This document shows, piece by piece, positions 22,560 through 34,818 of a stretch of DNA of 64,000 nt; the first letter of the stretch is position 1, and the number at the start of each line of letters is the position of its first letter. Source of the DNA: Lucifuga dentata (taxonomy: Eukaryota; Chordata; Actinopteri; Ophidiiformes; Bythitidae); NCBI GenBank assembly GCA_014773175.1, contig VXCM01001545.1:62001-126000 (forward strand), read 5' to 3'. The notes below the pieces were generated by a model. That model was not told the origin of the DNA, made no database searches, and saw only the letters and a list, made by a program, of their open reading frames with translations. Position numbers and translations under genes: made by a program.

Positions 22560-23973
22560 CCAAACACACACACCATTTCAGGTGTGTGTTACAAATCCTT
22601 TTTGTATAAATGTTGCATATTTACCACACCCTCACGAAACCTACTGTATGAGAGCTGATCAGATTCTGAGTCTGACTTAAGGAAGTCAGCAAAGGCTGTA
22701 TTTGTAAGTGGAAGTAATATAATTTCATGCATACATATTTACTCTACTGCTACTACTACTACTGCTGCAAGTATTATTACTTCTACCACTCCAGAGTCCC
22801 AAGGCTGTTTGACTTGTACAAGAAGGACAGGAGGTCAATGTGCAATGATTCTGTACTTACTGACTGCTATAAATGATTGGGGCTTTAAACTAGTTTCAAG
22901 TCAGACTTTCACCTTTTCTTATACATGACAATGTCTACAACAACAAATTAACGTAATTTAAAATATAATGTAAAATATAACAGCAAAATAAAACAAAATA
23001 AAGATACAACAGACATACAACCACACTGTGTCATGTTGCTACTTTTTTTCTTTTAATTTTCCTGTAGACCCCTTTCCAGGGCATAAGGAACGAAAACACC
23101 CGAAAGCAACAACCAGCATACAAACAAAATATAGAAACCAAACCTCTGCACATACATAAAAATCAGTTATCAGAAATCAAAACCTGCACAATATTTTCTT
23201 AATAACTTAACCAGATTGAACAAAACTTTGATATTTCTTGTGGCCATTAACTTCTTAAATTTAGTTACTGCTTTCAGTACATTCTGGCACAGTAAGAGAA
23301 TCAACTTACAGAGGCTTTAAAAGCACATGAATGCACCACGAAGGAACAGCTATGTTTTTAGCTACATTACGGCAGTGTCAACACACTGACAAAATAAAAG
23401 GTCATCAATGTAAAAAAAAAAAAAAAANAAAAAAAAAAAAAAAACAACAACAACATACATATACATAGATTTGAAAATTGTTTGAGATGGGCCAGCTATC
23501 AAATTGAGGGTTTCATCACTTTATTTCTTTTGTTTCATGACATGGTAATTAGTTGCCATTAATGATCATCATAATTGCTGTCATTAGTGGTGCAATTAAG
23601 GACTTGCAAACATTCACGATTTGAGAGTCAGCCATGTAAAAGCATTAAATCCATGAGCTTTGCTGTCAAAATCAGATCAGAGGCAAAGAAAATAAACAAA
23701 TTGAAAAGGTGTAATTATTCACTGTAAATTATTACCTATTCAAGGAAGTTTCATGTCTGCAAGTTGATTTTTACACTGAAACAAAATGAGTGAAATGCTG
23801 GCAGTTGCCTGATTCATCTAAACAAAAAAAAAAAAAAAAAAANAAAAAAAAAAAAAAAAGAAAAGAAAAAAGCTGTACATGCTACACCGACTGCAAAAAA
23901 TATGCTAAAACAAACAAAAATACTTGTTTCAAATCATACAAGCTTAATGAGATGTAAATGGCTAACTTATAAT
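21076..23973. other. Non-genic stretch with simple repeats
   Basis: No supported exon. Contains (GT)n at 22519-22558 and A- or T-runs with single Ns at 22222, 23428 and 23843. Short open frames (e.g. 21689-21925, 21952-22158) lack domains and splice context. Confidence 0.45.
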
Positions 23974-24096
23974 TACACAGTAAATTTTGCTGTGTTGTAT
24001 TAACACTATAAGAGTTAATTTAACACTAGGCCTGAGTCTGTTTGGTTCCATTCAACTCTTATAGCGTTAATTCAACACAGCAAAATTTACTGTGTA
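23974..24096. mobile_element. Palindromic MITE (ACACAGTAAATTTTGC family)
   Basis: Inverted arms of about 45 bp: TACACAGTAAATTTTGCTGT pairs with ACAGCAAAATTTACTGTGTA, continuing through 'attaacactataagagttaa' and its complement with few mismatches. The outermost TA at each end fits a TA target site. It recalls short MITEs common in teleosts. Confidence 0.8.
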
Positions 24097-24384
24097 CTTA
24101 TCAGATGTTGGTTATGGTGGTTAAATTCTTTAGGCAGTGAAATGTTTGTGTTTACTTTCCTTTTTGACATGAATGTAATCAAAGCATAACTAAGTATAAG
24201 AGTGCAAGTGAACTGTGTTGTGACTGAGCTCATTCTGTTTCTAAATACAGACGACTGTCATATATATACCTACAAAGTTCAGAGGAGGAGGGGCGAGCCG
24301 TGACCTGTCATCATTTCTTAACTATCACTGTGTCATCATGGTGACACTGGATACACACCGGATATTATGGTGATTTCACAAAGC

Positions 24385-24975
24385 ATACTATTCTACTACT
24401 ACTACTAGTACTACTACTTACTACTTATATAGTATAGTAGTAGTAGTAATATTACTACTAGCAGTATTACTACTACTACTACAATGACTACGACTACTAC
24501 TACCACTACTACTATGACTACAACACAACTACTACAACTATTACTACTGCTACTACTGCTTTGATGATGACTACTATAACTATTACATCTACATCTACTA
24601 CTACTTCTACTACTACAACTACTACTACTATTATTACAGCTTACTGCCATTGCTATTACTACTGCTACTACTATTGCTCTAACTATTTTGATGACTACTG
24701 ACTACTACTGCTACTCCAACTACTACTACCACTATTACTACTTTTAATAACAGTTAACCACTTCTAGTAGTAGTAATAAAAGTGGTAGTAGTATTACATT
24801 TTCTACTACTATTACTAATACTAATGCCATTTTTACTACTACTAGTAGAAGTATTAGTAGTAGAAATGGTATAGTATTATGCTTACTACTACTACTATAC
24901 CTAATACTACTTTTACTGCTACTACCACTGCTACTTTTTACTACTCCTGTTGCTGCTACTGCTGCTGCAATCAGT
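24385..24975. repeat. Degenerate ACT/AGT trinucleotide array with both orientations
   Basis: About 590 bp of CTA/TAC units with intermixed TAG/GTA units (e.g. 24429-24448, 24763-24792, 24840-24872). Segments are mutually complementary and could fold into hairpins. Open frames over it are repeat artefacts. Confidence 0.85.
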
Positions 24976-25149
24976 GTTTTGTTGTCACAGAAACAAACAA
25001 CAAAAGAAAAAGACTCACAAAATTATTGCTCAAGCCTCATAAAGGCCAATAAAAATGCTTTTTACATGACTTCAGTCAAAGACTACCGTTGCTTTTAATG
25101 TGAAAGCGCAGCCGGCGGTGGGCGGGGTCATAGGTTTTTTTTTTGTTTT

Positions 25150-25287
25150 TTTGACGTCACGGGGATTTGAAGGAAACACGCTTTAGGGAGGAATATCCCA
25201 AACAAATGAGAGCACCAGGATGGATGCTGGTTTCTATATAAAGCCACGTGGAGTGGCCGTGGACAGACAAAACCACACGTGTTCAAG
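25150..25287 (+). promoter_or_regulatory. IL-17 gene core promoter (CRE, kappaB, TATA, E-box)
   Basis: A perfect cAMP-response/ATF site TGACGTCA lies at 25152-25159. GGAATATCCC at 25190-25199 reads GGGATATTCC on the complement and fits the NF-kappaB consensus GGGRNNYYCC. A TATA box TATATAAA is at 25235-25242, and an E-box CACGTG at 25245-25250. TATA spacing predicts transcription from about 25265-25272, leaving a leader of about 16-23 nt before the ATG. The motifs are seen; their use is inferred from cytokine promoters in general. Confidence 0.7.
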
Positions 25288-28200
25288 ATGACCTGTTTCA
25301 TTCTTCAGACGGTAAGTTCACCTGTCAGCCAGAGGTTTGCTTTGATTCCACTGATTAAAGCTTCAAAGCGTGATTTAATTAATTTTGTCTTTTATTTTAT
25401 TTTTTTTAACATGCTGACAGATTTCCATCCACTGGTTAAAGATTCAATTTAATTTTTTTTTTTTTTTTTTTTTTACATGCTGACAGATTTCCATCGCCTT
25501 GCTGTTAATCTTCTTCAGTGACAACACTTCTGCCAAGTGCATCAGTAAGAACAAAGCGGCTCATTGGGTTTCCGCGTTTATGAAGGTGTATGGGGACCAG
25601 ACGAGCATTTACAACATGACAAAACCGCACATCTGCGCTCCAGAAGGGGATAACGAGCCCGTCTGTCGCTCCCTCTCCCCCTGGAAATACAGGTGAGGAG
25701 CTACGGGTACCTCAGAGGACCATACGGCTCAGTGGTCAGCAGACATAAGTAGAAATCAATAATTCATGTAAAGAAACATAACACAGAGAGGTGTTTATTA
25801 TGTTGCACTTTAGTGGTTTTGTTATGTGTAACTTATTTCTACCTTTAAAGATAGAAGTTTTTTTTTTTTTTAAAGAAGGAAGAAAGAATGGAAATTTAAA
25901 TTGTAACTCTTGAACAAAGCCTGAATAGATGATCATATAGCTTCTTAACTATGAATCGTATTTTTTAAACTTCATTGAAAGCAAAATGAAATGGGAATGT
26001 GCTTGCATAGAGGAGTAGACACAGGATTGGCCTACAAAAAAAAAAAAAAAAAAAAAAAAGACATTAAAATACATCTTATTTTACCACAAAATATCTTATT
26101 TTACCACTAGGGGTCCTCCTAATGGCACTAAAAGTTCCTAAGTATGTCTCAGCATCACATGGGATTCCAGAGAATTTGGGAGGGAATTCCTAAGCTTGGA
26201 GAAAGTGTAGGGTTGACTCTGTTGCTATGGTGATGTCATAGTTTATGAATAGCTTTACCTGCTACACATCTGCAGTGACTGGTTGACAGGGACCAGCCTA
26301 TGTATGTGAATAAATCCAGTTTTTTATGACCGTTACCTTGTAATCAGATGTTTTAAAAGGTTCGTCATGCAATTAAGTTGTACAGCGGTATTGTAGATGT
26401 CATCTTCGTCTGGATCTACATCCATAACTGTTGGTAATATGCCCAAACCATTTTATTCCCCCCAGTCAGGATCATCTTAGCTACACACTGGTGAAAACTG
26501 CATGTTTCTAGACTTATTTGTACAATGATGACATAAATGTGACCCTGTGCCAGCATATATTTCAATTTACCAAATCTGGATCAAAATCTGGATCTGAACT
26601 AAATTGCACTTGTTGATAGTCCATCATAGGAGACACATGCCTAATTTTTTCATTAAGATTGATGTGTTAATTAAGGAACAGGGCAAAAATAATTATATAT
26701 CTAGATCTAAATCTGCTTCAAAATCTCTCTTCCGTTACTCAAATCCATCTACCAAAATGTCATCGAAATCTATCCAAACAAGGAAAATCCAGAACATTTG
26801 TCTCATTTTTGCTTGTTTTTCCCGTTCATCACATTTTGCATGAAACATGAGGTCATTCAGGCACAATGAAAGTTACTCACATGAGAAAAAGCAGTTTATA
26901 TCCATGATTCATGGTTGCCTTTGGTAAATTCATGGTTGCCTTTGGTTTTGAGTAAACCAGGGTAATCATGTTTTTCTCCAGGGCTCTTCTCCCGTTTCAA
27001 GCTGATGCTCGTGCATTTGGTAGATACAACAAGAATAGGTCAAGTCAAGTTTATTTGTAGCCCAATATCACATAAAATGATTCAAAGGACAGACCCACAC
27101 ATTAACGGTTCCCGACCCAGCCCGAGCTCTCTAAGAAGACAAGGAAAAACTCCCTAAAAAGCCTTATGATATCAGGAAAAAATGGAAGAAACCTCAAGAG
27201 ATGCAATTCAAAGAGAGAGATTTCCTCTCCTCGAACGACCAGGTGTGCAGTAGGAGCCGTAGTTGGAGAAGTAGAAATTACAAAGACATAAAAACAATGA
27301 AACATTAAAACATATATTGAAGATATAAAACAGCAAATAAGAAGAAAACCACATAAATACAAAACAATGAAAATATAAGAAACTGAATAAAATAGCTGTA
27401 TAGAAAAAAACAGGCAGAGAGAGATATATATAGAGAGAGACAGCATAAATGTGCATAAAAACATAAGAACAAATAATGATTATTAGCATCTCTCTCCACC
27501 ATCAAAACTCCTGGACTGAGTAATAGGAAACACTGTCCTAAATCTCGTGTTCTTCTGAACCTACATTAGTCTGTGAATCTGACTCTTCCCAAGTAGAGGG
27601 TAGATACACTGTTGGTTAAACAATCGTACATCTTCTCTCCATCTACCTGGGTTACCCTAAATGTGGCCAAACTTACTGAATAACACCTGTACACTATAAT
27701 ACAATCCTTTATAATCCATTATAATAGCAATGAATTTTGCCTTTGTAAGTGTGTCTGTTATGTGGTGCAGGGTGTCCAGTGTGCTGTACACAATATCAGG
27801 TAATCAGGAAAGACAGAAGGACAAAGAGACACATGTCCATACTCTGTATGTGGTCTGACAGATGGAAAGTGTATCAAGGTGTAAATGGAGCCATATTGTC
27901 ACCCAGGCGCATTTGTTGTATTGGTTTGTCAGGTGTGGCTCAGGAGTGAGGACTCAAACACAGGCTTAGACAGGAAAACTTGAATACACAGTCTTTAATA
28001 GAAAATGTGGCTAGAAAACAGGGCCGGCAGTGAGGCAGGATGAACTTACATAGACTAGGCAGATAATCCAAAAAGGGCAGTGACAGAAATATGAGAACCA
28101 GTGGTGGCCTAAAGGTTAGAGAAGCGAGCTTGTGACCAAAGGGTTGCCGGTTCAGTCCCTGAGCTGGCAGGAGAAATCTGGGTAAGGGAGGTGAATGAGC

Positions 28201-29062
28201 AGTGCCTGCCTCTCCCTCATTAATACCACTGAGGTGCCCTTGAGCAAGACACCTAACTCCCAAATGCTCCAGTGGAGCTGCTCAGTGGCCAGCAGAGAAG
28301 TCTGTGGTTGTACTGGGCAGCTTCCAGGTGTGAATGTGTGTGTGTGTGTGTGTGAGCAGGGCGTTCCTGAAAAAGAGCATTAGATGCTCAGTGAAACTAA
28401 CCCTGGATAAATAAAGGTTTATATATATATATATATATATACATATATATGAGAACCAAATTATTGAACAAAGCCAGACAAAAGGAAACCACAGGTTGCA
28501 AACTCAAGAATGAAAAATTGATAAATCAAGAAAACAGGGCGAGACACATGAAACACACACACCAGAAACTCAAACGATCTGGCAAGGACCAAAGGAACCA
28601 AGGAGGTATACGTATGTAGACACTGGAGTGATTTCCAATGAGGAACAGCTGAGGAGGTCAGGAAAGGGAGGTGTAGGGAAAAATCCAGGAACAGGAAAAC
28701 AGGTGGAGAGCACAGAGAATGGAAACAGAATGTGACAGCTCGTGGGTGGAGGCTGAAGTGTAGATCTGTGACATGGTTGTTGCCTTGTCAGTTGCCAAAG
28801 TGTGTTTTGTCTGTTTTGTCTCAGCATAACAACGGAGAGTGGCAGAGTCCCGCAGAATATTGGCGAAGCGAGGTGCCTTCACAACAGCTGCATCATCAAC
28901 CAGAAGATAGACTTCAGCTACAACTCGGTGCCCGTGTTCACTCCGCTGGTGGTGCTGAGGAAGTCACCGTGTCAAGGTGACCCATCGAGATACAACATCG
29001 AAAGGCATGTGCTTCAGGTCCCTGTGGCCTGCATTTGTGTTGTACCCATGTACAGAGAATGA
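25288..29062 (+). CDS. Interleukin-17 family cytokine (three exons, complete)
   Basis: Secreted cystine-knot cytokine acting on IL-17 receptors at mucosal surfaces. Coding exons are 25288-25311, 25487-25692 and 28825-29062; donors are GTAAGT and GTGAGG, acceptors GACAG and TCTCAG, and phases agree. The protein is 155 aa, the usual family length. The signal peptide is about residues 1-25 (ILQTISIALLLIFF core). Family landmarks: SLSPWKYSITTESGRVP near residues 71-87, then ARCLHNSC, a NSVPVF strand, LVVLRKSPC, and the terminal VPVACICVVP with the paired Cys-x-Cys. An NMT glycosylation site lies in exon 2. Subtype is open: the knot resembles IL-17A/F, while nqo1 and kcng4 nearby recall human 16q where IL17C lies; IL-17N is also possible. 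The exon 2 acceptor region is tandemly duplicated. Intron 2 (25693-28824) is full of repeats. Confidence 0.9.
25365..25497 (+). repeat. Tandem duplication of the IL-17 intron 1 splice acceptor
   Basis: Two imperfect ~66-bp units each read 'CTG(A/G)TTAAAG..TTCAA', then a T-rich tract and ACATGCTGACAGATTTCCATC. Exon 2 begins at 25487 after the second copy. The first copy would start an exon at 25421, exactly 66 nt upstream, but an in-frame TGA at 25481-25483 precedes the normal start. Confidence 0.85.
26520..26790. repeat. Dispersed repeat copy in IL-17 intron 2
   Basis: Diverged copy of the repeat at 790-1135 ('acataaatgtgaccctgt', 'ttcattaagattgatgtgtt', 'ctgcttcaaaatct'). Confidence 0.55.
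27035..27300. repeat. Dispersed teleost repeat in IL-17 intron 2
   Basis: 'gtcaagtcaagtttatttgt', 'gcccaatatcaca', 'acaaggaaaaactccctaaa' and 'gaagaaacctcaagag' form a block I recognise from many fish genomes. Open frames on its minus strand are not supported as genes. Confidence 0.6.
28100..28419 (+). repeat. tRNA-derived SINE, copy 1 (IL-17 intron 2)
   Basis: tRNA-like head with a B-box (GGTTCAGTCCC), body 'gaggtgcccttgagcaagac', tail 'aaccctggataaataaaggt' and a trailing (TA)n. Same family as 42622 and 53324; this copy is the most complete of the three. Confidence 0.8.
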
Positions 29063-30020
29063 GCCAAGAAAGAAAACGCTCTAAGTATTAAGTTATTGCT
29101 ATGGATAAAGGTTTAAAACTATGGCTTTATTAATAGTTAAAGTGTAAATTCTTAATGCTTTGTGCTTTTAAAGGTCAGTAATAATAACATTGCCAGAGTA
29201 TTGTTTGGGTTTGTAGTTAAGAAGTTGTTAACAAGTTCACAAATGTTAACAAGTTACTCAAATAATTTTTTTCCAGAAATTATAAGGGTCAACTGATAAC
29301 TTCTGAGCCAAGCAGAGAAAGATCTAACTCAGGTAAAAAGCTGGCATATGAAGGGCTAAACTTAAGCTAAGCTAAGCTAAGCTAAGGAATAATGTCACAC
29401 TCAAAACACGGATCTTCTGATTGGTTTTGAACGCTGTCCTGCATGATGAAATGGACAAAAATATATAAGGACAACCATTACAAAAACAATATGTGGAGGA
29501 GGATGGCTGAAGAGCTTCATTACGACAATGGTCATAAATATCCTCCTACACTCATCCTGGTTTTCCCAAAAGCGGTCGTAATAAAGCTTTAATTCCTGTA
29601 TCAAACAATTAATGCTCTGTGCTCCTGCTCCTTCCTTCATATGGGATGCACCCAGAATCTGTTTTTTTGTTGTTGTTGTTGTTGTTGTTTTTTTTTTAAA
29701 TTAGCCCATTAGCAAGCTAAGTCTCCTTTTGACTGAAGAGTTCGCAGCTTGAAACAGCGCAAGCAGTATGGGGGAGCAGCATGCTGCCACCTGCTGGCAC
29801 GTGAATGATTTTAACGCAGTTTTTAAAGAAAGGGAAAAAGAAGCTCTCGCACGCTGTTAGCACTTACTGCCTACTTACAGAAAGCTGCGTTTCTTCCAAC
29901 AAATGTCATGAGACCCCAAACGTAGCTTTAAAAACCAAGCAATGTTTACATTGTTCATTTGTCTATTGTTCTCTTGCACTCTTTTATGTAATGAACAGCA
30001 AAAACCATGCAGATATCCAA

Positions 30021-30053
<33 letters not shown>

Positions 30054-33000
30054 ATCTAAGGTAAAAGCAGACATGGCGTTCACTGTGATGGATTCCCAGA
30101 GTCAAGCAAATTTCAAGTCTGTAGACACAGATTTTCATTTTGTAGAGAAATGATTGGAAATTAAGAGCTGCGTAGATGCAAAAAGAAAAAAATGGTTGGT
30201 GTTGAAGGATTTCTACTAAAACTGGTGAAACACTTTGTATTTAACTAAACATTCTGTGACAATTGAGGGAAGATGGAGAGTTTATCAGCTGATTAGGAGC
30301 CAGTTATACTTTAGCCAAGTTAGCCAGTTATACCAAACTCAGAGTATGTCATTTTTGTTGACATGTTTTATAATGACAATGTAAAAGGGGAGTGTGTTTG
30401 TGTACATTCTCTTGCATATATCGTACTTGCATATTGCTTATCTTATGAAAAACTATGAATGAAAAACTAAATCTTAACGTATCCTTTTTAGGGGATCTCT
30501 GTGTTTTAACTTCAGTTGAAGAATTTCAGGTTACAGAAGCTCTGATAGGGGAGATAAAAGGGCAAAAAAAAAAAAAAAAAANAAAAAAAAAAAAAAAAAG
30601 TTAAATGGCACTGTTTGGATGATTTGACAAGTTACAAGCAAATTCTTTTCTCATCTTGGCTTGTAGGTTTTACAAAACATCTGTAATTCTTGTGCTTTTA
30701 ATGCAGAAAATAATCTCAGATCCTGAAAGATGTTTCACAACAAAGAAATCGGATCTTTACTGCAGTATAAGGCGAGATTTTCAAAGGCAGCGTTAACTAA
30801 GATGTGTTCATTTTTAAACATCACATCACATAGCTCTTTTTCAGTACTGTAGAAAGTGTCAAACTCCTTTTTTGAATATTAATGTAAAGATCATGTATTT
30901 TTATATAAACTCTGACCTTCTGAATGTGAGGATTATCGTACGCTCTGAAGAGAATTATGAAAAAAAATAGATACAAGATGTTTCTTAAAGTAAAACTGGG
31001 TTTATTTTAAAACTCGTTTGGCAAATTGTGAAAGTCAGAGACCAGCACTGATAATAAAACAGATATCGGTGTTAAAATGTGATATTAGTCTCTATTTTGC
31101 ATTTTTTTTTATAAATTGGTAACCTTTGAAGTTCAGGTATAAATTACAGTGAAACTGTAATTGGAAGAGCTGATGAACTGTTGTATTTCTCAGCTTTATA
31201 ATCAGGTGCATCTTGTTTTGCATTATCTGTGTCTTTTAATGCATTAACAGGCTCTATTCATTCCTTTAATTTTAGTTTTAAATTTTTTCTGCATCATCTG
31301 CAGACTACTCCTCAGTAGAGAATGACGACTCGAGAACGACACCTCGTGTGTCGTTCTCCAGACAGCATAGAACAAACTATATGGATATAACATTTGTTTG
31401 TCTTTATTGAGCTTTTTTTTTTCTTTTTCTTTTTTTTAAAATCATATGAACTATGCACTTTTTACCTAATGTCTTTAAATAAAGTTTTGGCATGAAATCA
31501 GTCCTGTTTAATCTCTTTCATCAGTTTCCAGCAAAGATACCTGTTTATTCTGCTCACCTCTCTCTATAGAATCAAGTTTTGTACAACAATTTCTTCCTTT
31601 AGAAACAGAATGAGGATTTTATATGATATATGTGTGTTTTCAATATATGCACATAAAAACAAAACTGTTAGTCACCTGCCTTTAGGAGTCTCTATAAAAC
31701 ATTTGCAATCTTTAATGTGCAGAACATAAATTAATAAACTGATGTATTTCTACTCTACTGCATTACTGCTGTGCACACTGAGTGAAACAGATGTTAGGTA
31801 CTGTGTCTTTAAGACACCCTGCCCTCTCCTGAAAAGCCCACTCTATTCTGATTGGCCAGCTGTCAGACTGACATTCACTCTGTTATTAAATAATAAAAGA
31901 CACTGGAATAAAATATCTAAAATTTATGAGGTAAATATGTAAATAATTGGGTATGAAAGATGGAGCTCATGCAAATAAAGTGATGCTTGGATTTCTTCTG
32001 TATAATACAGAGTACCACGCTACTAAAATGTCTTTAAATGTCTCACAATAAGTTCTAACAGGACAATAAAACAAGCAGAATAAAAGGCAAAAATCTAATT
32101 CAGGTAATATCTCAAACATATCATCGATTATGTATGATACACATTAATATCTCAACTTCAATACTGAGACCTGATTCAGTTGTTGAGTAAAAAATGTCCA
32201 CTCGGTGTCTCTGTGTAGCAACATTGGAAAGGTTTGGCTCCTTTCATCTGAGCTCTGAGCATTAGAATCTTACAGGACATTTTCTCAACAGTTTGTTTGG
32301 CGTACACAATAAATTTCTGTGTTTATCAATGTTTGTATTATTTCTAGCAGATGTGATTTTGTCGCATGTTTAACAAGCATTTATCTGTGTTGGCAAAATT
32401 GTGCATCACATTTTGTGTGTGAAACTTATGACAATGCAAAGCTTGTGGAGAGGATGACGCTTCCTTTGTGAACACATTAAAAATGTTTCATATTTATTAA
32501 AAAAGCAAAATGCATTTAAATCCATAAATAATGTCTGTTAATTCAGCATTTTACACCTAAAAGTGACTCATAACTATTTGTTTAAAGTTTTTTGGGGGTC
32601 AGTTTCAAATGCAAAAGCAAGCTGTTTCACCTCAAAATGTCCAATAACTTTTCCCTGTTATTAATATTGATTCACCAGCTCGCAACTGAAGATGAAATGC
32701 TGCTATGCACATTACATTAAAGGGCAATCTCACCGATTTTACATGTCAAATTCTGTTTTTTTGTTTTTTGTTTTTTGTTTTGGTCAAGGGGAGCACGATT
32801 CAGCCAAGGCATATCATGAAAATGGACCTTTTCTCCTCAACCCCCAAAACCAGTCCACAAGACGCAGGATGTCATGTTTATCTCATCTGGTTTATGTACA
32901 GTATTCACAAGTATGAGAAACTAAACAATAACTTCATGATGGCCAACAAAGAGGCAACTAAAGCCAAGCACAAACACCACGGCTTTCGCTCTGATTTTCT

Positions 33001-34154
33001 AGTCCTGACTTTCTAGTTTCTAGTCCCAGTTGTAGCTCGCTGGTGTCCAACAATGACGCTTGCTGACACACATCCTGACCTACATCCTGACCCAGTTTCC
33101 CAGTCGTCCCCGATGCCTCGACATTTACAAACCTGCTCAAAAGTAACGGCACAAATGTGAGATGCTCTTTTTTTCTTTTAACAGATCTGCGAGAAGTCTC
33201 TAGAATGAGCAAAAGGCGATATGAGAGCCGGACAGGAGGCGGAAGTGGCAAAAAAACAACGCAACTCCTCCACGTTCTGACATTCTGCCTCTTTTTCTTC
33301 TGTGCAAAATAGCACACACACACACACAGACACAGACACGCTCATTGTTTGGATCCATATTATAAAATTAATGATTTCTTATATATTTTCACTTCTCACA
33401 TGAGGTTTGATGAGCATCAATTTCAGACCTCAGTCATCTCTTCCCAGGTGACAGATTGTATAATTTGTGCATCTTGTCCTGCTCAGATCAGCAGCTTGTT
33501 TCCTCTTGTACCAATCATCTGTTTAGGTCTTCAGGTGTCACAAATCTGCACTTCAGCCTCCATCTACTAGCTGTCACCGCTGAATGTCATTCTGTTTTTA
33601 TCTTCTGTCCTTCCTGCCTGTTTCCTGTCCCTTCATTTTTCCCTCCACTGCCCGACCTTCTCAGCTGCTTCCACTCCGTATCCATCCATGTATTCCACGC
33701 TGTATCTACTGATGCTGCATTCCAGTCAAAGTGGGATGTCGGACTTTCCCTGTTGAAAATTCCGATTTCTGACCTCCTAGGGTTCCAGTCCCCACGATGG
33801 CAAATGTAAACAAAAAACATAACTGAACAGCAATAAATACTATAAAATACCTAAATTTAGTAATAACTACTAACTAAAGTAAAGTTAGATTAAAGGACTG
33901 TTTGGTTGGATTGTGTTACAATGATTCTAATCACAGTGGGTTTCAACTTTTGTGCAGAAAAGTTAATTTTCTGAAATTATTCACACTTGCGTATCAATAG
34001 CAAACGTAGATAGCTAACCTGGCAATATATTTTGACCTTTTTATTTCAGTATCATGCAAGAAAAATTACTTGATTTTGCTGTTAGCTGATTATTTACCTA
34101 CATAAATAAATTTCGCTTCAATGGGTGACACCATGTTGAGTGACATCATACTCG
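29063..34154. other. IL-17 3' region and downstream non-genic stretch
   Basis: No further coding exon supported. A possible late poly(A) signal AATAAA lies near 31478-31484, about 2.4 kb past the IL-17 stop. A perfect 11-bp hairpin is at 31332-31358. Other items: (AGCTA)n at about 29358-29385, a T-run at 29681-29697, A-runs at 30023-30050 and 30564-30598, and short CA tracts near 33313. Open frames (e.g. 32692-33016, 33456-33809) have no domain or splice support. Confidence 0.45.
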
Positions 34155-34818
34155 TTAAAGGACCATACTACCCATTTTGTATATCTGCACTTAATATATT
34201 CAATTTTCACGTTACATTACTGACAATCATTTTCCAAGGGATAAAATCGTATTTCAGCTTTCCTGATATTTTGCAAAACATTTCAATCTTTCAAAATCAA
34301 ATATTCAAGTGATACACCCACCTTAAAAATTAATGTTTTGCCTGCTAATAGNTTCAAAATCAAATATTCAAGTGATACACCCACCTTAAAAATTAATGTT
34401 TTGCCTGCTAATAGTTACGCAGCCTTATGAAGTCACAGTCGTTTAAATTTTTCTATAAACGTGGGCTTTCTTTTTGGACTATATTCCCCGGTGGAGACAT
34501 ACATTCACTCTGTGCTTTTCATTGCACTTAAATGCTAAAATTACGAAAATTCTAAAAAATAAATAAATAAACCCTGAATATGCATCTTGTTCGCAATGAT
34601 GGCTTACCTATCTCAAGAATATTTCAAGTATCAACAAGTTGATTTTAATAGTGTACCAGAATGAAATGAAACCAATGGCGGTCTGGAAGGTAGGAAAAAA
34701 AATTTTTAATTCACCGTTCCAGTAGTATGCTTTGGGAAATGATTGCCATTAATGTTACATGTATGAAAATTGAATATATTAGGCTCAAACATGCAAAATG
34801 GATGGTATGGTCCTTTAA
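34155..34818. mobile_element. TTAA inverted-repeat element, copy C
   Basis: TTAA+AGGACCATACTACC at the left, GGTATGGTCCT+TTAA at the right. The internal body is collinear with copy A ('tcctgatattttgcaaaac', 'gtcgtttaaatttttc', 'caacaagttgattttaatag'). The N at 34352 is flanked by a duplicate, so the true length is about 600 bp. Confidence 0.8.

Noticed and set aside
24414..24650. Ser/Val-rich open frame in the ACT array
   Set aside because: Pure consequence of trinucleotide repeats, with no domain.
27102..27505. Three overlapping minus-strand frames rich in Phe, Leu and Tyr
   Set aside because: They lie over a dispersed repeat and AT-rich intron of the IL-17 gene; hydrophobicity reflects base composition.
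28100..28170. Possible tRNA gene
   Set aside because: The B-box is part of a SINE head found three times in the window; no cloverleaf with anticodon arm could be drawn.
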